NCBI GenBank assembly: GCA_023457295.1
Contig: JAEWLZ010000297.1
Location: forward strand, 1-5,586
DNA from: Cyanobacteria bacterium OH_PDB_112
GTDB lineage: Bacteria; Cyanobacteriota; Vampirovibrionia; Gastranaerophilales; CAJFVJ01
DNA: 5,586 nucleotides
Direction of reading: 5' to 3'
A model generated the notes under the pieces. That model saw nothing but the letters and a program-made list of their open reading frames with translations, had not been told where the DNA came from and did not search any database. How positions within the stretch are numbered: position 1 is the stretch's first letter; each line of letters begins with the position of its first letter. Below are positions 1 through 4,514 of the stretch, in pieces. A program made the translations under genes and the position numbers.

Positions 1-119
1 GAGGTGTTGATTGATAAATTGTAAAAAATTGTTAATAGCTTTGGTTTTTTATGGCAAATAAAGCACTTTCTTGAAGTTTATTTATATAGTGGCAGTTTTA
101 TTTTGGGTAAGTTTTATTA
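1..119. other. Upstream spacer, no gene identified
   Basis: No gene is supported here. One frame is open from the left edge and stops at position 24 (seven residues, EVLIDKL); it might be the tail of an upstream gene but cannot be judged from the window. AAATAAA (56-62) and TTTATTT (77-83) could form a weak AT-only hairpin. I found no convincing -35/-10 pair. The last ~20 bases (about 99-119) align well with 832-856 in front of the second phosphatase gene, sharing TATT, GTAA and GTTTTA blocks in the same order. This is consistent with both genes coming from one duplicated segment. Confidence 0.5.
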
Positions 120-704
120 ATGTTTGCTAATTATGCTTTTAAAATTTCAGGAAATATTGTTAAATCTTCTGCTTCTGATTGTGTAAAAAAAAGCAATGCT
201 GTATTAGCGAGTGCTATTGATAAAACATTTTTAAAAAGTTCAATATTGGAGCCCTTAAAAAAAATGTTTTGGAATGCGGGTGAAGTTATTCCGAATAAAT
301 TATACAGAAGCCACGCTCCTAAGGCTTATCAGGTAGAAAAATTGAAAGAGTTGGGAATTACAACAATTTTTGACCTTAGGGGAGGGGATATTCCTGAAGA
401 TTATTTGCTTGCATTGGAAAAGGCAGGAATTAAAAGAATAAATATTGATATGGAATCAGATTTATCTAAAAGTACAGGTAAGATTATTGAAGAAGTTAAA
501 GAAGTTCTAAAAGATGATAAAGATGTCGCACTTGTGCATTGTAATATGGGCTTGAATAGAACCGGACAATTTGTATATTTGGTTGAAAGAATGATAAAAG
601 AAAGTACTCCCGAGCAAGCGAGTCGAAGTGCTTTTAATTCCATGGGCGGAAATGAAGCATTTCAGATGGAGAAATTGGTTAAAAATTTGCAAAATCAGAA
701 ATAA
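120..704 (+). CDS. Dual-specificity-type protein phosphatase, catalytic motif intact
   Basis: A 194-residue cysteine-based phosphatase-like protein. Residues 1-48 are a variable leader with no signal peptide or membrane segment. The domain begins near GEVIPNKLYRS (54-64), followed by LGITTIFDLRG (78-88) and AGIKRINID (102-110), the order seen in small Siw14-like or tyrosine/dual-specificity phosphatases. The phosphate-binding loop is HCNMGLNRTG: nucleophile Cys141, phosphate-binding Arg147, matching HCX5R(S/T)G. An Asp in 110-114 is a candidate general acid. It should hydrolyse a phosphoester, but whether on Ser/Thr/Tyr, nucleotide or lipid cannot be told. The start is the only sensible in-frame ATG before the domain; its Shine-Dalgarno is weak (GGG at 105-107, 12 bases away). 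Two A8 runs (185-192, 257-264) lie in the leader region. A diverged paralogue follows at 867. The family call is firm; the cellular role is unknown. Confidence 0.85.
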   Translation: MFANYAFKISGNIVKSSASDCVKKSNAVLASAIDKTFLKSSILEPLKKMFWNAGEVIPNKLYRSHAPKAYQVEKLKELGITTIFDLRGGDIPEDYLLALEKAGIKRINIDMESDLSKSTGKIIEEVKEVLKDDKDVALVHCNMGLNRTGQFVYLVERMIKESTPEQASRSAFNSMGGNEAFQMEKLVKNLQNQK

Positions 705-717
705 ATGCGTTTCAAAA

Positions 718-767
718 TATTTTTTCTGCAAGAAAAACACTGTACTTTATCTGCTTTTGATTTAGAA
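718..767 (+). pseudogene. Decayed 5' fragment of a GIY-YIG gene (duplication scar)
   Basis: This stretch matches the start of the intact GIY-YIG gene at 1505. AAGAAAAACACT is identical at 730-741 and 1509-1520, and CTGCTTTTGA is identical at 751-760 and 1529-1538. The intervening bases are similar with one inserted base in this copy, and the preceding AT-rich bases also align. The position matching the ATG reads CTG (726-728). The inserted base breaks the frame, and similarity fades after about 767. It sits just after the first phosphatase as the intact gene sits just after the second, so it most likely marks the junction of a tandem duplication. It is not expected to encode anything. Confidence 0.7.
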
Positions 768-777
768 GGTGTGTAAA

Positions 778-857
778 TAATTGTTAAAAATATTATTTAA
801 AAGTGTCAAATAATATTTTTATCGTATTTAGTATTGTTTGTAATGTTTTAACAATTA
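778..857. repeat. Outer 12-bp inverted repeat before the second phosphatase gene
   Basis: TAATTGTTAAAA (778-789) is the exact reverse complement of TTTTAACAATTA (846-857). The right arm ends on the first base of the AGGA Shine-Dalgarno (857-860) of the downstream gene, whose ATG is at 867. It could be an operator palindrome or, if transcribed, a long hairpin holding the inner stem (786-820) and touching the ribosome binding site. The repeat is seen directly; its function is unknown. Confidence 0.6.
786..820. repeat. Inner 13-bp A/T-only inverted repeat, terminator-like
   Basis: AAAAATATTATTT (786-798) and AAATAATATTTTT (808-820) are perfect reverse complements around the 9-base loop AAAAGTGTC. 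An A run on the left and T run on the right give it the outline of a bidirectional intrinsic terminator, which would separate the two phosphatase genes. The stem contains no G or C, so it would be weak as a terminator. It shares 786-789 with the outer repeat, so not all pairs of both can form at once. Confidence 0.55.
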
Positions 858-866
858 GGAAAAAAT

Positions 867-1499
867 ATGATTTCTGTATTGCCTGTAAATCAATCCGGTT
901 CTTTTCAAAGTTCTAAGATGACCCAAAATAAAGTATGCCGGCAAAGTAATCCTTTGAGAGCTAATGTTCTTTATAAGCCGGTTTTTAAAGGCTCGATTCT
1001 AAATTCATTGAGTAAAGAGTTGCAAAATGTGGGTGAAGTGATTCCCTCCAAATTATATAGAAGTGCTGCCCCATCTCCCGATAAAGTGCAAATTCTAAAA
1101 AAATTGGGAATTACAACAATTTTTGACCTGAGAAATAACTATAAAGTATCTCCTCATTATTTAAAGGCATTAGAAGAAGCTGGAATTAAAAGAATTAGCA
1201 TAGATATGGATAAAATTACAGGTTTAAAAAAAGCTATTAGTGAAGTTAAAGATCTTGCAAAAAAAGAAAATGAGTGTGGACTTATTCAGTGTGAAAAAGG
1301 TGATGATGCAACAGGGGTATTTGCATATTTGATTGATAGAATGGTAAATAGAAAAACCGATAAACAAGCAAGTAAAGTGGCAAATAAACATGGTTGCAGA
1401 GCGGATTTTATGGAAATTGCAAGAATAGCTTTTGGCTTTTTGAAAAAACATAACAAGAAAACAATTGATAAAGAAAAAAATATGTATATGTTAATATAA
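867..1499 (+). CDS. Degenerate phosphatase paralogue, probable pseudophosphatase
   Basis: A 210-residue paralogue of the protein encoded at 120-704. The scaffold is conserved: GEVIPSKLYRS (56-66), LGITTIFDLR (80-89), AGIKRISIDM (105-114). The DNA is identical for 26 bases at 1104-1129 versus 351-376. The active-site loop is changed to QCEKGDDATG: Cys142 remains, but the His is Gln141 and the Arg that binds phosphate is Ala148, with two Asp residues added. Normal phosphatase catalysis is not expected; binding, scaffolding or regulation of the active paralogue is more likely, or decay. The frame is intact. Residues 1-45 are a polar leader ending PVFKG (38-42), without a signal peptide. A lysine-rich C-terminal tail (about 194-210) is absent from the paralogue. 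AGGA at 857-860, six bases before the ATG, supports the start. The GIY-YIG gene starts five bases after its stop. Confidence 0.8.
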   Translation: MISVLPVNQSGSFQSSKMTQNKVCRQSNPLRANVLYKPVFKGSILNSLSKELQNVGEVIPSKLYRSAAPSPDKVQILKKLGITTIFDLRNNYKVSPHYLKALEEAGIKRISIDMDKITGLKKAISEVKDLAKKENECGLIQCEKGDDATGVFAYLIDRMVNRKTDKQASKVANKHGCRADFMEIARIAFGFLKKHNKKTIDKEKNMYMLI

Positions 1500-1504
1500 T
1501 TTTT

Positions 1505-1753
1505 ATGGAAGAAAAACACTATACATACCTGCTTTTGACCGAAAATAATAAACTCTACTGCGGATATACAAATGATCCTGAAAAAAGGTTTCAGGCGCAT
1601 ATTTCAGGCAGGGCATCAAAATTTACCCGAGCGAATAAACCTTTAAAGATGGTTTATTTAAAAGAATTTGCAACAAAATCAGAGGCGCTTCGGGAAGAAT
1701 GTCGAATAAAAAAATTATCTCGAACACAAAAAGAATTATTAATCGGTGAGTGA
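1505..1753 (+). CDS. Small GIY-YIG domain protein (YhbQ/UPF0213 type)
   Basis: An 82-residue protein that is essentially one GIY-YIG nuclease-fold domain, the usual size for this family. The two motif strands read YTYLL (6-10) and LYCGYT (17-22), replacing GIY and YIG as is common here. Arg28 (in EKRF), His32, KFTRA (39-43), the candidate metal-binding Glu60 in SEALREE, and IKKLSR (68-73) follow in the family order. The key Tyr, Arg and Glu of the fold are therefore present, and DNA cleavage or branched-DNA binding is possible. Single-domain members are poorly characterised, so the biological role is open. It starts five bases after the phosphatase paralogue stop with no evident Shine-Dalgarno, suggesting co-transcription and translational reinitiation. 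A decayed copy of its first ~40 bases lies at 726-767. Confidence 0.85.
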   Translation: MEEKHYTYLLLTENNKLYCGYTNDPEKRFQAHISGRASKFTRANKPLKMVYLKEFATKSEALREECRIKKLSRTQKELLIGE

Positions 1754-1868
1754 AAATTAAAAATTAACCCCCCTTTTTTCAGTTTTAGAGAAGATTTTCA
1801 GACAAAGGTTGGATATTTTGTTGAATTAAATCAACTAAATGCACTAGCCAAAAAGGGGATGTTAGGGT
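1754..1868. other. Spacer between the accessory block and the atp operon
   Basis: No gene is seen. The spacer opens with C6T6 (1768-1779). It also holds a small hairpin-capable element, GTTGA (1820-1824) and TCAAC (1831-1835), and two copies of TTTTCAG (1776-1782 and 1795-1801). There is no GC-rich stem followed by a T run, so no standard terminator separates the GIY-YIG gene from the atp operon; read-through is possible. Confidence 0.5.
1765..1864. repeat. Long-range inverted repeat upstream of the atp operon
   Basis: CCCCTTTTT (1770-1778) is the exact reverse complement of AAAAAGGGG (1850-1858). Allowing one unpaired base on the left and two on the right, TAAC (1765-1768) also pairs with GTTA (1861-1864). 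The arms enclose about 71 bases. The right arm lies between the proposed -35 and -10 boxes of the atp promoter. It could be a structured RNA if transcribed from upstream, or a paired protein-binding site; chance is possible because the arms are homopolymeric. Confidence 0.45.
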
Positions 1869-1874
1869 TATAAT
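1845..1874 (+). promoter_or_regulatory. Predicted sigma70-type promoter of the atp operon
   Basis: A perfect TATAAT -10 box lies at 1869-1874. The best -35 is TAGCCA (1845-1850), four of six matches to TTGACA with an 18-base spacer. Transcription would begin near 1881, giving a leader of about 43 bases before the atpB start codon. It is the strongest promoter-like match noticed in the spacer before the six collinear atp genes. The -10 box is clear; the -35 is weak. Confidence 0.55.
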
Positions 1875-1879
1875 CTTTT

Positions 1880-1910
1880 CTATCGAAATAGAACTGAATT
1901 TTTTTGATAG
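1880..1910 (+). promoter_or_regulatory. atp leader hairpin next to the atpB Shine-Dalgarno
   Basis: CTATCGAAA (1880-1888) pairs with TTTTGATAG (1902-1910) over nine pairs, one of them G-U, around a 13-base loop. It would form at the very 5' end of the predicted transcript and stop one base before AGAGG (1912-1916), the atpB Shine-Dalgarno. Plausible roles are 5' end protection of the operon mRNA or tuning of atpB translation. Structure is inferred from pairing only. Confidence 0.4.
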
Positions 1911-1923
1911 TAGAGGAAAAATT

Positions 1924-2634
1924 TTGGAACAAATTAGTTTCGGAGAACATTGGATAGGTAACGTTAATTTCCCTTTTTTGGGTGAACTTTCTGTCCATTG
2001 GGATACAATTATTACAGCATGGCTCGGAATGGCAACAGTTATTGTTTTGTCTTTTTTTGTCACAAGAAAACTTACCAGAGTACCTAATATTTTCCAATCT
2101 TTTGCAGAAATTGTAATGGACTTTGTTGAAAATTTAACCGTAGGACAGGTAGGAAAAGAAGGGCGAGGACATGTTGTTTTAGTAGGTTCTTTATTTTTAT
2201 TTGTTTTAGCATCGAATCTTATCGGACAGCTTCCCTGGAAATTGTACCATCTTAAACAGGGTGAATTCGCTTCTCCGACAAATGATATAAACGTTACGGC
2301 AGCTTTGGCGATAATAGTTCTTATATATTATATAGGAGCAGGAATTGCTAAAAAAGGTTTGTTCGGCTACTTAAAACATTATTTTCAACCTGTTTGGTTT
2401 ATGGCGCCGATGAATCTTTTGGAAGATATTACAAGACCTTTTTCGTTGGCTCTCAGGCTTTTTGCCAATATTTTGGCGGGTGAGATAATAGTTATGATAC
2501 TTATCTCTATTTTGCCTGTGGGGTTGCCTATACCTGTTATGCTGTTCGAGCTTTTCGTGGCATTTATTCAGGCGTTTATATTTGCAATTTTGACGGCATC
2601 TTATATAGGTGCGGCAACATCGGATAGTCATTAA
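1924..2634 (+). CDS. atpB: F-type ATP synthase subunit a
   Basis: Membrane subunit a (236 residues) of the Fo proton channel. It forms the two half-channels that load and unload c-ring carboxylates. Hydrophobic segments lie at about 28-47, 85-104, 123-141, 183-203 and 207-230. The signature SLALRLFANILAGE (174-187) carries the essential Arg178 (equivalent to E. coli Arg210), and FVAFIQAFIFAIL (211-223) contains the conserved channel Gln216. PTNDINVT (118-125) resembles the cyanobacterial and chloroplast protein, as does the length. The start is TTG, chosen because AGAGG (1912-1916) lies seven bases upstream and no in-frame ATG or GTG follows the upstream stop at 1822. First gene of the operon, directly behind the predicted promoter; no atpI precedes it. 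A poor start codon may keep this one-copy subunit below the c subunit. Confidence 0.96.
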   Translation: MEQISFGEHWIGNVNFPFLGELSVHWDTIITAWLGMATVIVLSFFVTRKLTRVPNIFQSFAEIVMDFVENLTVGQVGKEGRGHVVLVGSLFLFVLASNLIGQLPWKLYHLKQGEFASPTNDINVTAALAIIVLIYYIGAGIAKKGLFGYLKHYFQPVWFMAPMNLLEDITRPFSLALRLFANILAGEIIVMILISILPVGLPIPVMLFELFVAFIQAFIFAILTASYIGAATSDSH

Positions 2635-2664
2635 TAATTAGTTTAGTTATAGGAGGAAATTCCA

Positions 2665-2898
2665 ATGGAACCACAAGCAGCAGCATTATTAGCAATGGGT
2701 ATAGCAATAGGTTTGGGAGTAATCGGCCCAGGTCTTGGAATGGGTGCAGCGGTATCTGCAGCTATTGATGCAACAGCCCGTCAGCCTGAAGCTGAAGGAA
2801 AAGTAAGAACTTTGATGTTTATCGGTCTTGCGTTTATTGAAGCTTTGGCTTTGTATGCACTTGTAATCGCATTTATTTTGATGGGTAAAGCTGCATAG
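2665..2898 (+). CDS. atpE: F-type ATP synthase subunit c (rotor ring)
   Basis: A 77-residue hairpin of two membrane helices that oligomerises into the rotor ring. Helix 1 is the glycine/alanine-rich stretch at about 7-34, the polar loop is ARQPEAEGK (38-46), and helix 2 is about 49-74 with the ion-carrying Glu59 in FIEALALYAL. The loop and helix 2 are close to cyanobacterial and chloroplast c subunits. The Na+-ring ligands are missing: the Gln of helix 1 is replaced by Met26 and the Ser after the Glu is Ala60, so proton coupling is expected. A perfect AGGAGG (2651-2656) eight bases before the ATG is the strongest ribosome site in the operon, fitting the need for many copies. It lies 30 bases after atpB and 30 before the b' gene. 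Confidence 0.97.
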   Translation: MEPQAAALLAMGIAIGLGVIGPGLGMGAAVSAAIDATARQPEAEGKVRTLMFIGLAFIEALALYALVIAFILMGKAA

Positions 2899-2928
2899 TA
2901 TTGCATCTTTAAAATTAAAGGAACAAAC

Positions 2929-3348
2929 ATGTTATTACAAATCGACGGTACTTTTATAGTAATAGGCTTAAGTTTCATTATCTTTATGTTGATAATGCAG
3001 GTTATTTTCTATGGTCCTATGTTTAAAATTAAAAAAGAAAGACAGGATTATATAGAAGAAAATGAAAAACATGCAAAGAAGATGACGAAATCAGCAGAAG
3101 AATTAGTCCAAAAACAAGAAGAGGAACTTAAGCAGACAAGAGCCGCTTCTAAAGAAGTGATTTCAAAAGTTGTTGAAGAGGCTAATATCGCAAAACAGGC
3201 CGTTATAAAAGAAGCGTCGAATAAAGCATCTGAATCTTTGGAAAAAGTAAAAGAACAGATACTTCAGAAAAAGCAAGAAGCAAAAGAGTCCTTGGACAAG
3301 GAAGTTTATTCTTTGGCAGACGATATTGTCAGTAAAGTTCTTGACTAA
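2929..3348 (+). CDS. atpF': F-type ATP synthase subunit b' (second stator subunit)
   Basis: A 139-residue stator subunit with one N-terminal membrane helix (about 8-29), a short link YGPMFKIKKERQDYI (28-42) typical of b', and a long charged heptad-like coiled coil to the C terminus. It pairs with b (next gene) to form the peripheral stalk that stops the alpha/beta head from turning. Called b' (atpG in cyanobacterial naming) rather than b because it is shorter, has almost no residues before the helix, and lies between c and b as in cyanobacteria. AAAGGA (2917-2922) is six bases before the ATG. This Shine-Dalgarno is partly inside the small palindrome CTTTAAAATTAAAG (2907-2920). A b/b' heterodimer is known from photosynthetic bacteria, cyanobacteria, chloroplasts and some proteobacteria. 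Confidence 0.9.
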   Translation: MLLQIDGTFIVIGLSFIIFMLIMQVIFYGPMFKIKKERQDYIEENEKHAKKMTKSAEELVQKQEEELKQTRAASKEVISKVVEEANIAKQAVIKEASNKASESLEKVKEQILQKKQEAKESLDKEVYSLADDIVSKVLD

Positions 3349-3365
3349 GAAGAAAGAAACAAATT

Positions 3366-3950
3366 ATGTTCAGACCTATTTTAGCCACAATTGAAAATAT
3401 GCATGGATCTGCAGTTCATCATGTTGCCGAACATGGAGCCGAAGCCGTTCATCATATGAGTTTTTCTCAATATATATTTCATTCAAATGTAATCAACTGG
3501 GTTTTTGTTGTTGCGTTTGTTATTTGGCTGATTAAAAAGGCGGATATATTAGGTGTTCTGAAATCTCGTCAAGATCAGGTAATGCAAAATATTGCAAAAG
3601 CTGAAGAATCAAAGCTTGAGGCTCAAAAAACACTTGAAGAAGCCCGGAAAAATACAGAAGAACTTGGTTCTCAAGTAGCACGAATAATGGGCGAAGCAAA
3701 AGTTTCAGCGGCATCTATGTCTGAGAAAATACAAAAAGATACAGAGCAAAAGCTTGAAGAAATTCATAAAAATCTTCAAAAAACAATTGATGTTGAAGAA
3801 AAATCCGCTGCGGAAGAAATTCTTAGGGGAGTATCTAAAGAGGCATTTGAATTGGCTTCAGGTAAAATTAAAAAAGCTCTTAACGATGAATTGCATCATA
3901 AATATATAAATAACTTTATAGATTCTATTGATGAAACAAAGGTGAAATAA
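3366..3950 (+). CDS. atpF: F-type ATP synthase subunit b
   Basis: A 194-residue stator subunit b. The N-terminal part before the membrane helix is long (about 40 residues) and rich in histidine: His13, 18, 19, 23, 29, 30 and 39. The helix follows at about 42-57 (NVINWVFVVAFVIWL begins at 41), then a lysine/glutamate-rich coiled coil to the end that should dimerise with b' and contact delta. Cyanobacterial b subunits also carry an N-terminal extension before a similar NLIN helix start, supporting the b call. The start ATG has only a purine-rich stretch (GAAGAAAG, 3350-3357) upstream. Internal ATGs at 3399 and 3456 are less likely because neither has a well-placed Shine-Dalgarno. The stop overlaps the next start by one base (TAATG), implying coupled translation with atpH. 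Confidence 0.92.
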   Translation: MFRPILATIENMHGSAVHHVAEHGAEAVHHMSFSQYIFHSNVINWVFVVAFVIWLIKKADILGVLKSRQDQVMQNIAKAEESKLEAQKTLEEARKNTEELGSQVARIMGEAKVSAASMSEKIQKDTEQKLEEIHKNLQKTIDVEEKSAAEEILRGVSKEAFELASGKIKKALNDELHHKYINNFIDSIDETKVK

Positions 3951-4510
3951 TGAAAGAAGATATAGCTTTTAATAAGTTAATAGTTGTAGCAAAAAGGTAC
4001 TCAAAGGCCCTTGAAGAATTGGCGAAAAGTGATGAAGATTTGAATGTTATTTATGAAAATCTTGTCAGTGTTCAAAAAACAATCAAGGAATGTCCCGATT
4101 TGGAAAGTTTTATCGAACATCCTTCGTTTTCAATAGCTCTAAAAAAAGAAATTTTTAATGAAATTTTTGGTGGAAAAATTTCAGTTGATGTTATGAACTT
4201 TTTATTTGTTTTGCTTGATAGAAACAGAATTTTTGCTCTTGGCGCAATTATAAATTCACTAAAAGAATTAATGAATCAAAAATATAACATTATGGTGATA
4301 AGAGCGATAAGTGCAATAGAATTGAGTGATGAAGTTAAGACAAAACTTACGCAAAAACTTGAAACTGTTTGCAATAAAAAAATACAGCTTGATACAAAAG
4401 TCGACGAAAGTTTGATTGCGGGTATGATTTTAAAAATCGGCGATAAAACTATCGATGGAAGTGTAAAAGCAAGATTAGAAAGTATGAAACGCACATTAAT
4501 ACAGAGGTAA
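3950..4510 (+). CDS. atpH: F-type ATP synthase subunit delta
   Basis: A 186-residue subunit delta (OSCP-type), which sits on top of the F1 head and joins it to the b/b' stalk. The N-terminal helical domain begins with AKRYSKALEELA (14-25), the family's usual start. The C-terminal signature is DESLIAGMILKIGDKTIDGS (152-171) followed by KARLESMKR (173-181), matching the conserved IGDKVIDGSV-type ending; Ala157 stands where Gly is common. The length is normal. The ATG shares its A with the stop of atpF, and AGGTGA (3940-3945) is four bases upstream, so translation is probably coupled. alpha begins four bases after its stop. No frame damage is seen. Confidence 0.95.
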   Translation: MKEDIAFNKLIVVAKRYSKALEELAKSDEDLNVIYENLVSVQKTIKECPDLESFIEHPSFSIALKKEIFNEIFGGKISVDVMNFLFVLLDRNRIFALGAIINSLKELMNQKYNIMVIRAISAIELSDEVKTKLTQKLETVCNKKIQLDTKVDESLIAGMILKIGDKTIDGSVKARLESMKRTLIQR

Positions 4511-4514
4511 AAGT

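Noticed and set aside
1..24. Short open frame at the left edge as the end of an upstream gene
   Set aside because: Only seven residues before a stop; no family can be recognised and chance is as likely.
185..264. Two A8 runs in the first phosphatase gene as possible phase-variation tracts
   Set aside because: Runs of this length are ordinary in such AT-rich coding DNA, the frame is intact, and nothing else suggests switching.
1286..1600. Reverse-strand open frame of about 100 codons overlapping the second phosphatase and GIY-YIG genes
   Set aside because: It is antisense to two well-supported genes, rich in Phe/Ile/Cys as expected from A-rich coding DNA read backwards, and has no recognisable domain.
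1754..1868. An atpI gene or intrinsic terminator before atpB
   Set aside because: No open frame of suitable length or hydrophobicity exists, and no GC-rich stem followed by a T run is present.
2907..2920. Palindrome CTTTAAAATTAAAG overlapping the b' Shine-Dalgarno as a translational switch
   Set aside because: Only four pairs with a usable loop, all but one A-T; too weak to claim regulation.
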